From Vibrio cyclitrophicus (lineage in GTDB: Bacteria; Pseudomonadota; Gammaproteobacteria; Enterobacterales; Vibrionaceae), in NCBI RefSeq assembly GCF_024347435.1, contig NZ_AP025480.1:3351034-3415033 (forward strand): a stretch of DNA of 64,000 nucleotides, written 5' to 3'. Made by a program: the position numbers and the translations under genes. Below, piece by piece: positions 42,214-54,496 of this stretch (positions within the stretch are counted from its first letter, which is position 1; every line of letters starts with the position of its first letter). Below the pieces are notes generated by a model. It saw only the letters and a program-made list of their open reading frames with translations. It was not told where the DNA came from and ran no database searches.

Positions 42214-43425
42214 ATGAATATTTCTAAATTTCAATTGGTCTATCTTGCAGTTCTCTCAATGCTTGGTTTTATCGCGACTGATATGTACCTCCCTGCATTT
42301 AAGGCAATGGAGATTGATTTCGCAACTGGTCCAGAACAAATCGCACTGTCTCTAACAGTGTTCCTTGGCGGTATGGCAATGGGTCAACTTCTTTGGGGTC
42401 TAGCGAGTGACAAGTATGGCCACCGAAATACACTGGCGGTTGGTCTTGTTATCTTTACTGCAGCGTCATTCGGCTTAGCATTCAGCACCGAGGTATGGCA
42501 CCTACTGACACTACGATTCATTCAAGCAATCGGTGTATGTGCCCCAGCGGTAATCTGGCAAGCAATGGTTATCAAGCGTTACTCGCAAAGCAGTAGCCAG
42601 CAAATTTTTGCGACTATCATGCCTTTGGTAGCGCTATCTCCTGCACTAGCACCTCAGTTAGGTGTGTTGCTAGCAGACAGTTTTGGTTGGCACAGTATCT
42701 TTATCACATTGACGCTAATGGGCGCATTATTGATCGCAACGACCATGGCTCAACCAAAAGAAGCGCCAGAAGTAAAACAAACATCGATCAAAACCGACAT
42801 CAAAGCACTGCTTCATTCAAAGCCATACATGGGCAACGTATTGATGTTTGCATCGGCGTCAGCTGCGTTCTTCGCTTATCTAACGGGTATGCCAGAGATC
42901 ATGGCTCAACTGGGTTATGAAGCAAAAGATATAGGCCTTAGCTTCATTCCACAGACAATTGCATTCATGGCTGGTGGTTATTTCGGTAAGCAAGCAGTGA
43001 AGAAGTACGGTGATGGTGTGGTACTAAGAAACCTTATCGGCTTGTTCAGCGTAGCGGCGATGCTTATCTTTATCGCATCACAGTGGGAACTGACATCAAT
43101 CTGGCCTCTACTAGCACCTTTCTGTTTGATTGCTGTAGCAAATGGCGCACTTTACCCAATCGTGGTAAACCGTGCTCTATCAAGTGCCAAGCAAAGCCCA
43201 GCAACGGCGGCTGGTTTACAGAACAGCCTGCAAATCAGTATCAGTGGCCTATCAAGTGCCTTGGTGGCAGCAATGGCTAGCCAAGCATTGAGCGCAACAG
43301 GTATCGCAGTGGTAATTTGTTTAGGTGCATTGTGGGTTGGCTACATCATTTCAAACAAAGAGCTATCTGAACATTTCGCTACACCGGATAACTCTCGAGT
43401 GGTGACAGATGAGAAACAAGACTAG
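42214..43425 (+). CDS. punC: Purine nucleoside transporter PunC (YdhC), MFS
   Basis: A 403-residue major facilitator protein of the DHA1 (Bcr/CflA) group, the same length as E. coli PunC. Twelve hydrophobic helices are seen; the first starts QLVYLAVLSMLGFIATDMYLPAF with the D-x-Y-LPA motif of this group, and the loop 2-3 motif is WGLASDKYGHRN. Relatives import adenosine and other purine nucleosides; the group also contains drug exporters, so substrate is inferred from the punR partnership. A terminator follows. Confidence 0.9.
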   Translation: MNISKFQLVYLAVLSMLGFIATDMYLPAFKAMEIDFATGPEQIALSLTVFLGGMAMGQLLWGLASDKYGHRNTLAVGLVIFTAASFGLAFSTEVWHLLTLRFIQAIGVCAPAVIWQAMVIKRYSQSSSQQIFATIMPLVALSPALAPQLGVLLADSFGWHSIFITLTLMGALLIATTMAQPKEAPEVKQTSIKTDIKALLHSKPYMGNVLMFASASAAFFAYLTGMPEIMAQLGYEAKDIGLSFIPQTIAFMAGGYFGKQAVKKYGDGVVLRNLIGLFSVAAMLIFIASQWELTSIWPLLAPFCLIAVANGALYPIVVNRALSSAKQSPATAAGLQNSLQISISGLSSALVAAMASQALSATGIAVVICLGALWVGYIISNKELSEHFATPDNSRVVTDEKQD

Positions 43426-43442
43426 TTTCTAATCCAATCCCC

Positions 43443-43474
43443 AAAAAAAAGAGCGATATTATTCGCTCTTTTTC
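43443..43474. terminator. Bidirectional terminator between punC and glmU
   Basis: GAGCGA and TCGCTC form the stem core around TATTAT, extended by an A run on one side and a T run on the other, so both converging genes can end here. Confidence 0.82.
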
Positions 43475-43503
43475 ATATCTAGATAATCATGTTTATTACG
43501 AGA

Positions 43504-44865
43504 CTATTTTTTCTTAACCGGACGTTGCCAGTTCGCGATCTTGCGCTCTTTAGCTCGGCTGATAACTAATTCATTTTCAGCAACATCACGAGTTACTGTA
43601 GAGCCAGCACCAACGGTAGCGCCGTTACCAATAGTAACTGGTGCGATTAATTGGCTGTCTGAGCCAACAAATACGTCGTCGCCGATGATAGTCTTAAACT
43701 TATTAGCACCATCGTAGTTACAAGTAATTGCACCCGCACCTACGTTTACACGCTGACCAATTTCAGCATCGCCTAGGTACGTTAAGTGGTTCGCTTTAGA
43801 ACCTTCACCAAGGCGAGTGTTCTTCACTTCTACAAAGTTACCAACGTGCGAGTTATTACGCATGTCAGCACCAGGGCGTAGACGAGTGAAAGGACCAACC
43901 GTACAGTCTTCACCGACCGTTGCACCTTCAATTACGCTGTATGGACGAACGATGGTGTTGTCATCAATCTCACAGTCTTTCAATACACAACCCGTACCGA
44001 TAACCACGTTGTCGCCGATACTTACGCTGCCTTCGATGATAACGTTAGTATCAATCTCAACATCCATACCGCACTGCAGTTCACCACGCAAATCGAAACG
44101 GCTTGGGTCGCGTAACATTACGCCTTGCTTCAATAGCTTATCAGCCTGCTCAGCTTGGTAAGCGCGCTCTAAACGAGCCAGTTGAGAGCGGTCGTTCACG
44201 CCTTCCACTTCAATAGGGCTTACCGGGTGTACTGCTTCAACGGCACGACCTTCATCGTGAGCTGCAGCAATAACGTCAGTCAGGTAGTATTCACCTTGTG
44301 CGTTATCGTTGCTTAGGCCTGACAACCAACGTTTCAGATCGCCACCAGTAGCAACCATAACGCCAGTATTGATCTCTTTGATAAGCTTCTGCTCATCCGT
44401 AGCGTCTTTTTGCTCAACGATAGCGACAACAGGACCGTTACGACGAATAATACGACCGTAGCCCATTGGGTTGTCCAACACGACCGTTAACAATGCAATA
44501 CCACCGTTGGGTTGAGCGTCTAATAGATTTTCAATGGTTTCTGGAGAGATGAGAGGCACGTCGCCGTATAGCACAAGTACTTTTTCATCATCCGCGAAGT
44601 GCGCAGATGCTTGATCAACCGCATGACCAGTACCTAACTGCTCAGCTTGTAGTGCCCAGTTAACAGACTCTTCAGCTAAAACAGCTTTCATCTGATCACC
44701 ACCGTGGCCGTAAACCAAGTTGATGTTTTGAGCGCCTAGCCCATTACAAGTGTCGATCACATGTTTCACCATTGGCTTGCCCGCAAGCGTATGCAGAACC
44801 TTTGGTGTGTTTGAATACATGCGAGTGCCTTTGCCCGCTGCGAGAATCACTGCGCTAAACTTCAT
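43504..44865 (-). CDS. glmU: Bifunctional GlcN-1-P acetyltransferase / UDP-GlcNAc pyrophosphorylase (GlmU)
   Basis: Makes UDP-GlcNAc for peptidoglycan and lipopolysaccharide in two steps. 453 residues from the ATG at 44865. The N-terminal uridyltransferase has [20 protein letters not shown] (6-25) and [14 protein letters not shown]. The C-terminal left-handed beta-helix (about 250-430) shows repeated hexapeptides ([50 protein letters not shown]), with the acetyltransferase histidine region [27 protein letters not shown] frame opening six codons earlier is not supported. It lies downstream of the ATP synthase genes, as in E. coli, but glmS does not follow. Confidence 0.96.
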   Translation of the reverse strand: MKFSAVILAAGKGTRMYSNTPKVLHTLAGKPMVKHVIDTCNGLGAQNINLVYGHGGDQMKAVLAEESVNWALQAEQLGTGHAVDQASAHFADDEKVLVLYGDVPLISPETIENLLDAQPNGGIALLTVVLDNPMGYGRIIRRNGPVVAIVEQKDATDEQKLIKEINTGVMVATGGDLKRWLSGLSNDNAQGEYYLTDVIAAAHDEGRAVEAVHPVSPIEVEGVNDRSQLARLERAYQAEQADKLLKQGVMLRDPSRFDLRGELQCGMDVEIDTNVIIEGSVSIGDNVVIGTGCVLKDCEIDDNTIVRPYSVIEGATVGEDCTVGPFTRLRPGADMRNNSHVGNFVEVKNTRLGEGSKANHLTYLGDAEIGQRVNVGAGAITCNYDGANKFKTIIGDDVFVGSDSQLIAPVTIGNGATVGAGSTVTRDVAENELVISRAKERKIANWQRPVKKK

Positions 44866-44993
44866 TGTAAACCTATCCAACATTATTTTTATTAAGCCGA
44901 TATTGTAACCGTTTTGGGCCTATAAATTAAATCTCAATCACACTAAACCATTATTAATACGTAAAACTGAACAATTTCGATGTATCAAAAATG

Positions 44994-45021
44994 CAAAAAG
45001 GCGACCCGTAGGTCGCCTTTA
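44994..45021 (-). terminator. Terminator of the ATP synthase operon
   Basis: On the minus strand AAAGGCGACC pairs with GGTCGCCTTT around TACG, followed by a T run, 28 bases after the atpC stop. Confidence 0.9.
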
Positions 45022-45048
45022 TCTCAGAACCAATAATCTTATAAAAGA

Positions 45049-45471
45049 TTAACGGCGCTGCTTCGTCAGTTCGATAACTCGTAACTGAGCAATGGCTTTA
45101 GCCAGTTCACCGGCCGCTTGTGCGAAGTCCATGTCGCCATGCTGATTTTGGATATTCTCCACAGCCTTGCGCTTAGCTTCTTCCGCCTTTGCTGCGTCTA
45201 GTTCTTCACCACGGATAGCAGTATCAGCCAGTACAGTCGCTGTACCAGGTTGAACTTCTACCATACCACCAGAAACATAAATGATTTCTTCGTGGCCGTG
45301 CTGCTTAACAATACGCACCATACCAGGCTTGATAGCGGTCAGCAGTGGAGTGTGACCATGGAAAATACCAAGTTCACCTTCACTACCGGTCACCTGAAAC
45401 GTTTCAACAAGACCAGAGAAAAGTTGTTTCTCTGCACTTACAACGTCTAGATGAAAGGTTATTGCTGCCAT
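45049..45471 (-). CDS. atpC: ATP synthase F1 subunit epsilon
   Basis: Rotor subunit of F1 that couples with gamma and inhibits ATP hydrolysis. 140 residues: the N-terminal beta sandwich (1-85) starts with [22 protein letters not shown] and has [19 protein letters not shown]. The C-terminal helical hairpin (about 90-140) is present, so the regulatory inhibitory arm is kept. It is last in the atp operon, 18 bases after atpD. Confidence 0.96.
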   Translation of the reverse strand: MAAITFHLDVVSAEKQLFSGLVETFQVTGSEGELGIFHGHTPLLTAIKPGMVRIVKQHGHEEIIYVSGGMVEVQPGTATVLADTAIRGEELDAAKAEEAKRKAVENIQNQHGDMDFAQAAGELAKAIAQLRVIELTKQRR

Positions 45472-45489
45472 ATCGCCTCCTAGTTAGCC

Positions 45490-46911
<1,422 letters not shown>

Positions 46912-46927
46912 TTAGTTTTACCTAAGC

Positions 46928-47794
46928 TTAAACCGCAGCTGCGCCTGAAACGATCTCAGAAAGTTCTTGTGTAATCGCCGATTGACGGGCTTTGTTATAC
47001 ACAAGTTCTAAGTCATCAATAATGTCACCAGCGTTATCTGTTGCTGATTTCATAGCAATCATTCGAGCTGCTTGCTCACAAGCAAGATTCTCGACCACAC
47101 CTTGGTACACTTGAGATTCGACATAACGAACCAATAGTGCATCTAGTAGTGGTTTTGGCTCGGGCTCATAAATGTAGTCCCAAGAATGACTGCGTTTCAT
47201 TTCTTCGCTATCTGATTTAGGCAAAGGAAGTAATTGATCGATCGTTGGTTCTTGAACCATAGTGTTTTCAAACTTGTTGAACACTACGAACAGGCGATCT
47301 AATTCGCCTTCATCATATTTCTTCAGCATAACGCTTACAGAGCCAATCAAGTCTTCAAGGCTTGGACGATCGCCCAGACCAGAAACTTGAGCTGCTACTT
47401 TCGCGCCGCTGTTGTTGAAAAATGCTGTTGCTTTAGAACCTACAATTGCAAGCTCTACATCAGCACCTTTCTCAGACCAATCCTTCATGTCGTTCATGGC
47501 TTTCTTGAACAAGTTAATGTTCAAACCACCACAAAGACCACGGTCTGTAGAAACGATGATGTAACCAACACGTTTGGCTTCACGTTCCTCAAGATAAGGA
47601 TGCTTATACTCGAGGCTACCATTAGCCAAATGACCGATCACTTTACGCATTGTTTCTGCATATGGACGAGTAGCTTCCATTGCGTCTTGAGAACGACGCA
47701 TTTTTGAAGCTGCTACCATTTCCATTGCTTTCGTAATCTTCTGTGTGCTTTTAACACTACCGATTTTATTACGTATCTCTTTTGCGCCGGCCAT
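46928..47794 (-). CDS. atpG: ATP synthase F1 subunit gamma
   Basis: Central rotor shaft. 288 residues; the terminal helices that form the coiled-coil shaft are clear ([20 protein letters not shown] at the N-terminus and [34 protein letters not shown] at the C-terminus). The mid-section has the DRGLCGGLN motif. It stands between atpA and atpD, 48 bases after atpA. Confidence 0.97.
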   Translation of the reverse strand: MAGAKEIRNKIGSVKSTQKITKAMEMVAASKMRRSQDAMEATRPYAETMRKVIGHLANGSLEYKHPYLEEREAKRVGYIIVSTDRGLCGGLNINLFKKAMNDMKDWSEKGADVELAIVGSKATAFFNNSGAKVAAQVSGLGDRPSLEDLIGSVSVMLKKYDEGELDRLFVVFNKFENTMVQEPTIDQLLPLPKSDSEEMKRSHSWDYIYEPEPKPLLDALLVRYVESQVYQGVVENLACEQAARMIAMKSATDNAGDIIDDLELVYNKARQSAITQELSEIVSGAAAV

Positions 47795-47842
47795 CGTTAC
47801 TCTCCGTTAATGGTATGAGGTGGCCCTAAGACCACCTACCAA

Positions 47843-49384
47843 TTACCAGGTCTGGGTTGCCTTGAAATCGTCAACAAGCTTCTTCAGCTCAGCTTCGATT
47901 TCTTTATTGAAAGCACCCGTTGTGTCGATCTGTGTTGCTAGATCGGCATATTGACCACGAGCAAACGACAGTAAAGCAGCTTCAAAATCTAGAACTTTTG
48001 ACAGTTCAACATCTTGAAGGTATCCACGCTCTGCAGCGAAGATTACTAGAGCTTGGTCAAATACAGACATAGGAGCGTATTGCTTCTGCTTCATCAGTTC
48101 TGTAACTTTTTGACCGTGGTCTAGTTGCTTCTTAGTCGCTTCATCAAGATCCGATGAGAATTGTGCAAATGCAGCAAGTTCACGGTATTGAGCTAGAGCA
48201 GTACGGATACCGCCAGATAGCTTCTTGATGATTTTAGTCTGCGCCGAACCACCTACACGAGAAACTGAGATACCTGGGTCAACAGCTGGACGTACGCCGG
48301 CGTTGAATAGCTCAGTTTGTAGGAAGATCTGACCATCAGTAATCGAGATTACGTTCGTTGGTACGAATGCAGATACGTCACCAGCTTGCGTTTCGATGAT
48401 AGGAAGAGCAGTTAAAGAACCAGTCTTGCCTGTCACTTCACCGTTAGTGAATTTTTCTACGTATGCTTCGCTTACACGAGCAGCACGCTCTAGTAGACGA
48501 GAGTGAAGGTAGAAAACATCACCTGGGAACGCTTCACGACCTGGTGGACGCTTAAGTAGTAGCGAGATTTGACGGTAAGCTACAGCTTGCTTAGATAGGT
48601 CATCATAAACAATCAGTGCATCTTCACCGCGATCACGGAAGTATTCGCCCATCGCACAACCAGCATACGGTGCAAGGTATTGCAGCGCTGCAGATTCAGA
48701 AGCCGATGCAACAACAACAACAGTGTTTGCTAGTGCGCCGTGCTCTTCTAGTTTGCGAACTACGTTAGCAATAGTCGACGCTTTTTGGCCGATAGCTACG
48801 TAGATAGAGAAAATACCAGAATCTTTTTGGTTAATAATCGCATCGATCGCCATTGCTGTTTTACCAGTCTGACGGTCACCGATTACTAGTTCACGTTGAC
48901 CACGACCGATAGGGATCATTGAGTCAACAGACTTGTAACCAGTTTGAACAGGTTGATCTACCGATTTACGGTCGATTACACCTGGTGCGATAATTTCTAC
49001 AGGCGAAGTCAATTTAGCTTCGATTGGACCTTTACCATCAATTGGCTCACCTAGCGTGTTTACAACACGACCAAGCATTTCAGGACCTACTGGTACTTCT
49101 AGAATACGACCAGTACCTGTAACTTTCATGCCTTCCTGTAGGTCAGCATACGGGCCCATTACAACAGCACCAACCGAATCACGGTTCAAGTTCAGTGCTA
49201 GAGCGTAACGGCCACCCGGTAGTTCGATCATTTCACCTTGCATCACGTCCGCTAGGCCGTGGATGCTAAGGATGCCATCGCTTACAGAAACGATAGTACC
49301 TTCATTGCGAGCTTCACTAACAACGTCGAAAGATTCAATACGTTGTTTAATTAGATCGCTAATTTCAGTGGAATTAAGTTGCAT
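47843..49384 (-). CDS. atpA: ATP synthase F1 subunit alpha
   Basis: Non-catalytic nucleotide-binding subunit of F1. 513 residues from the ATG at 49384, the E. coli length, beginning [16 protein letters not shown]. The P-loop is [18 protein letters not shown] (about 168-185), with the arginine-finger region [17 protein letters not shown] near 365-380. A frame ten codons longer overlaps the end of atpH and is rejected. Confidence 0.98.
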   Translation of the reverse strand: MQLNSTEISDLIKQRIESFDVVSEARNEGTIVSVSDGILSIHGLADVMQGEMIELPGGRYALALNLNRDSVGAVVMGPYADLQEGMKVTGTGRILEVPVGPEMLGRVVNTLGEPIDGKGPIEAKLTSPVEIIAPGVIDRKSVDQPVQTGYKSVDSMIPIGRGQRELVIGDRQTGKTAMAIDAIINQKDSGIFSIYVAIGQKASTIANVVRKLEEHGALANTVVVVASASESAALQYLAPYAGCAMGEYFRDRGEDALIVYDDLSKQAVAYRQISLLLKRPPGREAFPGDVFYLHSRLLERAARVSEAYVEKFTNGEVTGKTGSLTALPIIETQAGDVSAFVPTNVISITDGQIFLQTELFNAGVRPAVDPGISVSRVGGSAQTKIIKKLSGGIRTALAQYRELAAFAQFSSDLDEATKKQLDHGQKVTELMKQKQYAPMSVFDQALVIFAAERGYLQDVELSKVLDFEAALLSFARGQYADLATQIDTTGAFNKEIEAELKKLVDDFKATQTW

Positions 49385-49397
49385 GCTCCAATCCCCA

Positions 49398-49931
49398 TTA
49401 AGACTGCAATGCATCGCTCAGGCGGTCTAAACGACTGCGCGCTGAGTTATCGATGACTAGGTCTCCGGCTCGAATAATAACTCCACTAAGTAGAGTCTCA
49501 TCTATACTGCAATTCAGCTGAACTTTGCGCGCAAGGCGCAGTTCCAATTTGCTGATAATGCTTGTGCGTTGTTCTTCAGAAAGTTCAACAGCTGAAGTAA
49601 CTTCAACGTCGATCTCTTTCTCATACTCTTTTTTGAGTATAAAGAACTCTTTACAAACATCAGGAAAAGCCATTAAGCGGCCATTCTCTGCCATCACTTT
49701 AATTAAGTTCTGGCCGAATTCATCAAATTGTTCGCCACAAATTACAATGAATACTTCAGCTAATTTTTCAGCAGTCATAGAACCGCTTAATAAATTGTGA
49801 ACATCATCATTTTGTGCCACTTCGGCAGCAAAAGTAAGCATTTGACCCCATTGGTCTAGCTCACCTTTATCTACCGCAAAGTCAAACGCTGCTTTAGCAT
49901 AGGGGCGTGCGATTGTAGTCAAATCAGACAT
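49398..49931 (-). CDS. atpH: ATP synthase F1 subunit delta
   Basis: Peripheral-stalk subunit joining F1 to subunit b. 177 residues, the usual size. The N-terminal helical bundle ([23 protein letters not shown]) binds alpha; the C-terminal part with [20 protein letters not shown] and [22 protein letters not shown] contacts b. Fifteen bases after atpF. Confidence 0.97.
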   Translation of the reverse strand: MSDLTTIARPYAKAAFDFAVDKGELDQWGQMLTFAAEVAQNDDVHNLLSGSMTAEKLAEVFIVICGEQFDEFGQNLIKVMAENGRLMAFPDVCKEFFILKKEYEKEIDVEVTSAVELSEEQRTSIISKLELRLARKVQLNCSIDETLLSGVIIRAGDLVIDNSARSRLDRLSDALQS

Positions 49932-49946
49932 ATACAGCCCCTTGCT

Positions 49947-50417
49947 TTAAAGTTTTGCAGTAATGTTGTTAAGAAGATCATCGTGTACATCTTTATCGAT
50001 TGTACGCTCAAGGATTTTCTCAGCACCAGCTATAGCCAGAGTTGCGACTTGTTTGCGCAGGTCATCACGGGCACGTGTACGCTCTGCTTCAATTTCTGCT
50101 TCAGCTTGCGCTAAGATTTTCTGGCGTTCTGCCTGAGCTTCTTCGCGTGCTTCATCAATAATTTGAGCTTTACGTTTGTTTGCCTGATCAATAACCTCAG
50201 TTGCAGTGCGCTTTGCTTCTTTCATTTGCTCAGAAGCGTTGGCTTGTGCCAGGTTCAAGTCTTTAGCAGCGCGTTCAGCGGCTACAAGACCGTCAGCAAT
50301 TTTTTTCTGACGTTCTTCAATTGCTTGCATGATTGGTGGCCATACATATTTCATGCAGAACCAAACAAACAGTGAAAAAGCAATTGCTTGACCTAGCAGA
50401 GTTGCGTTCATATTCAC
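49947..50417 (-). CDS. atpF: ATP synthase Fo subunit b
   Basis: Stator subunit: one N-terminal membrane helix ([25 protein letters not shown]) and a long charged helix (about 30-156) that dimerises as the peripheral stalk. 156 residues, as in E. coli. It starts with GTG, also as in E. coli, after a GAGGGG site; an ATG two codons later is the alternative. Confidence 0.97.
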   Translation of the reverse strand: MNMNATLLGQAIAFSLFVWFCMKYVWPPIMQAIEERQKKIADGLVAAERAAKDLNLAQANASEQMKEAKRTATEVIDQANKRKAQIIDEAREEAQAERQKILAQAEAEIEAERTRARDDLRKQVATLAIAGAEKILERTIDKDVHDDLLNNITAKL

Positions 50418-50476
50418 AACAGCTACCCCTCGTTAAGAATCAACTACAAAAATTTAATTAACTATTAAAGAGTTAA

Positions 50477-50734
<258 letters not shown>

Positions 50735-50783
50735 TTACGTTCTCCGATTAACATTAATAGTTAGAATAAAGCTTAAAAATTTT

Positions 50784-51584
<801 letters not shown>

Positions 51585-51589
51585 TCATC

Positions 51590-51979
51590 CTATTTTTTAT
51601 TGTTAATGAAAAGCACTGGCGCAAAGATATTAATACCTAGAACCAGTAAATAGGTCAGTTTGAGGGGAATTAATTCCACCTGCATATACATGTAGACAAT
51701 AGAGAATAGTAGAACTGTGATAAGGATCTTTAGTGCTTCGCCTGCGTAAAACGACGCCGCAACTAACTTAGTTGCGCGAGCTCCACAAAATAGGAAAGCA
51801 CACACACAAAAAACCACATTCGCGATGACAAAAATACCGCCACCAACCAATGCAGCAAAACCCCAATCAGGATTAACAGCTAAACCTAACCCTATCGCCA
51901 CTAATATAACCGCGCTAAGCTCGATCAATAACATTTGCTTTGCAAGCACTCGTCCTGGTCTTGCTAACGCCGCTACCAT
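51590..51979 (-). CDS. atpI: ATP synthase assembly protein AtpI
   Basis: Small membrane protein that assists c-ring assembly; not part of the finished enzyme. 129 residues with four hydrophobic segments (LLIELSAVILVAIGLGLAV, FAALVGGGIFVIANVVFCVCAF, ILITVLLFSIVYMYM, LTYLLVLGINIFAPVLF). The ATG at 51979 is preferred to a GTG eight codons upstream because AGAGGAA lies in the right place for it. First gene of the atp operon. Confidence 0.93.
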   Translation of the reverse strand: MVAALARPGRVLAKQMLLIELSAVILVAIGLGLAVNPDWGFAALVGGGIFVIANVVFCVCAFLFCGARATKLVAASFYAGEALKILITVLLFSIVYMYMQVELIPLKLTYLLVLGINIFAPVLFINNKK

Positions 51980-52043
51980 GTATTCGTTCCTCTTTAAGCC
52001 CACTTTACCACTCGCTTAAAAGCGTGCTGAGAAATTGGCGAAA

Positions 52044-52071
52044 ATTATACGTTCAGCCAAATTGATTGCAA
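52044..52071 (-). promoter_or_regulatory. Probable atp operon promoter
   Basis: On the minus strand TTGCAA and a perfect TATAAT are 16 bases apart, about 65 bases before the atpI start. Confidence 0.6.
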
Positions 52072-52170
52072 TAAGAATGCAGCAATCATTTACATTTCTG
52101 TATACAAACCGACAACTTTTGTAAGAAATTACTTGTTTATTTCATAATTGACCTAAATCAATTATCTCAT

Positions 52171-53052
52171 TTAGTACTCTAGTTTAGCAATAAGTTGCTC
52201 TAATTTGTGAGGCTCATCAAGAGTAATTGTCACTTTTGACTTACCGCTAACAGAACGAGTAACTGAAACGTTTGCTTGCAATTTTTCCGTGAGTCTTCGT
52301 GAAAGTTCGATGGCCTCAGTGTCTTCGGGCTTCGATTCAGCTTCAACGTCTGGTTTTAAGCACTTTTTGACAAGTTGCTCAGTTTGACGCACGGTCATTT
52401 TTTTGGTTGCTGCAGTATTCGCTGCCTCAACCTGGGTAACACCTTCAAGCGCAAGCAGTGCTCTAGCATGCCCCATTTCTAGTTGTTTACTGGAAACTAA
52501 ACCTTTTACTTCATTTTCGAGCTGATTTAGACGTAATAAGTTACTAACGGTAGCTCTGGATTTACCAATCACATCGGCGACCTGCTGATGTGTCAGTGAA
52601 AACTCGTTCTGCAAGCGCTCTAGCGCTTGTGATTCTTCGATAACATTCAGATCTTCACGTTGAATGTTCTCGATCAATGCCATCGCAATCGCGGCCTTGT
52701 CTTCTACTCTCTTGATCAAGCATGGAACTTGTTTAAGACCAGCTTGACGAGCCGCTCTCCAACGACGTTCACCAGCAATAATCTCAAATTGGTCGTGCGC
52801 TAAAGGGCGTACAACGATCGGTTGGATAATGCCTTGAGATTGGATAGATACCGCTAACTCTTCTAGCGCTTCCGGCGCAATATCCTTACGCGGTTGATAT
52901 ACACCTGGCTTTAAGCAACCGACAGCAAGTTCGATGAGCTCACCATCAGCCGATAACGCTTGACTATGAGAAGCTACTTGTTGTTTTTCACGAGCCAGAG
53001 AGCTAGTTGCAAGCAATGCATCTAGCCCCTTTCCTAAACCGCGCTTAGACAT
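52171..53052 (-). CDS. parB: Chromosome partitioning protein ParB
   Basis: CTP-dependent DNA clamp that loads at parS sites and spreads to organise the origin region. 293 residues: an N-terminal ParA-interaction tail (SKRGLGKGLDALLA), the CTP-binding ParB/Srx fold with PGVYQPRKDIAPEALEELA and ACT on VIAGERRWRAARQAGLKQVPC, and a helix-turn-helix (FSLTHQQVADVIGKSRATVSNLLRL, about 150-175). A C-terminal dimerisation segment closes it. Chromosome 1 ParAB of Vibrio anchors the origin at the pole with HubP. Confidence 0.96.
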   Translation of the reverse strand: MSKRGLGKGLDALLATSSLAREKQQVASHSQALSADGELIELAVGCLKPGVYQPRKDIAPEALEELAVSIQSQGIIQPIVVRPLAHDQFEIIAGERRWRAARQAGLKQVPCLIKRVEDKAAIAMALIENIQREDLNVIEESQALERLQNEFSLTHQQVADVIGKSRATVSNLLRLNQLENEVKGLVSSKQLEMGHARALLALEGVTQVEAANTAATKKMTVRQTEQLVKKCLKPDVEAESKPEDTEAIELSRRLTEKLQANVSVTRSVSGKSKVTITLDEPHKLEQLIAKLEY

Positions 53053-53075
53053 TGAGCGAATTCCTTTGGTTAGAC

Positions 53076-53849
53076 CTATACTGGGACTTCTTCACGACGC
53101 AACATTTCGCCTGCAAGAGCAAGATATGCCTTCGCTCCTGCGGAATATTTGTCGTAGTACATTGCTGGCTTGCCATGACTAGGCGCTTCTGCCAGACGCA
53201 CATTTCTAGGGATAACAGTTCGGTAGACTTTGCTACCAAAATGTTTTTTGAGTTGATCAGATACTTCGTTCGATAAGCGGTTACGAGGATCGTACATAGT
53301 ACGTAGAAGACCTTCGATCTTAAGATTCTCGTTTACTACCGCAGCGAGTTTACTGATGGTATCCATCAACGCAGTCAAACCTTCCAATGCAAAATATTCA
53401 CATTGCATCGGAACCAATACGGAATCAGCCGCAGCCATCGCATTGATTGTAAGCAGGTTTAAAGAAGGTGGGCAATCGATAAAGATGAAATCATAGTTAT
53501 CGCGAACTGATGCGAGCGCGTTCTTAAGACGAACTTCACGAGCAAACACTTCCATTAATTTGATTTCTGCCGCAGTCACATCACCGTTTGCGGCGATGAG
53601 GTCATAATTGCCAGATGTACTCCGACAAACTACCTCATCAAATGGGGTGTCTTCAACCAACAAATCGTAAGCAGTTGCTTCAACCTGATACTTGTCGACA
53701 CCGCTCGCCATAGTGGCATTACCTTGAGGATCGAGGTCAACAACCAATATCTTGCGTTTTGTTGCCGCCATTGATGCTGCCAAATTAATGCAAGTTGTTG
53801 TTTTTCCTACGCCACCTTTCTGGTTGGCAATTGCTACTATTTTACCCAC
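53076..53849 (-). CDS. parA: Chromosome partitioning ATPase ParA (Soj type)
   Basis: Walker-type ATPase that moves ParB-bound origins. 257 residues. The deviant Walker A is ANQKGGVGKTTTCINLA (8-24), Walker A' is VVDLDPQGNATMASG, and Walker B is YDFIFIDCPPSLNLLT. There is no N-terminal DNA-binding extension, so it is the short chromosomal type. It sits between rsmG and parB, with 14- and 23-base gaps, in one operon with mnmG. Confidence 0.97.
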   Translation of the reverse strand: MGKIVAIANQKGGVGKTTTCINLAASMAATKRKILVVDLDPQGNATMASGVDKYQVEATAYDLLVEDTPFDEVVCRSTSGNYDLIAANGDVTAAEIKLMEVFAREVRLKNALASVRDNYDFIFIDCPPSLNLLTINAMAAADSVLVPMQCEYFALEGLTALMDTISKLAAVVNENLKIEGLLRTMYDPRNRLSNEVSDQLKKHFGSKVYRTVIPRNVRLAEAPSHGKPAMYYDKYSAGAKAYLALAGEMLRREEVPV

Positions 53850-53863
53850 TATGGCCTCGCTGA

Positions 53864-54496
53864 TTATCCCTGACGCGATAAAGTAACTAGATGACGCTCT
53901 CCATCAAGCTCTGGTACTTGCAAAGCTTTAATGTCTGTCACTGAACACCATTCAGGTAACAGATCAATTTCGTCTCTAGGATGTTGTCCTTTAAGAGCCA
54001 AAAATACACCGGATTGCTCTTTAGGTAAATGGTGACACCACTCTACCATGTCTGTCATTGACGCAAACGCACGACTGAGCACTGCATCAAACTTTTCTTC
54101 AGGTTGAAATTCTTCAACGCGACTTTGAACCGGTACTACGTTGTCGATACCCAGCTCATGAATCACCTGCTTGATGAAACGAATACGCTTACCTAAGCTA
54201 TCTAACAAGTAAAACTCACGGTCAGGGTTCATGATTGAGAGCGGAATCCCAGGAAGACCAGGGCCGGTACCGACATCAATAAAGCGCTTGCCTTGTAAGT
54301 GAGTGCTAACAATGATGCTATCTAAGATATGTTTCACCATCATTTCTTGCGGGTCACGAACAGACGTTAAATTATAGGCCTTGTTCCATTTATTGAGTAA
54401 CTCAACGTAGCCCACTAATTGGCTACGTTGTTTTTCCGATACTTCAAGTTCAGTCTGGCCAATCAGGTGATCCAGTTTTTCGCGCAATACGCTCAT
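53864..54496 (-). CDS. rsmG: 16S rRNA m7G527 methyltransferase RsmG (GidB)
   Basis: Methylates N7 of G527 in 16S rRNA; loss gives low-level streptomycin resistance in many bacteria. 210 residues. The SAM-binding motif is [17 protein letters not shown] (about 70-86), preceded by [27 protein letters not shown]. The start ATG shares one base with the mnmG stop (TAATG), so translation is coupled. Confidence 0.97.
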   Translation of the reverse strand: MSVLREKLDHLIGQTELEVSEKQRSQLVGYVELLNKWNKAYNLTSVRDPQEMMVKHILDSIIVSTHLQGKRFIDVGTGPGLPGIPLSIMNPDREFYLLDSLGKRIRFIKQVIHELGIDNVVPVQSRVEEFQPEEKFDAVLSRAFASMTDMVEWCHHLPKEQSGVFLALKGQHPRDEIDLLPEWCSVTDIKALQVPELDGERHLVTLSRQG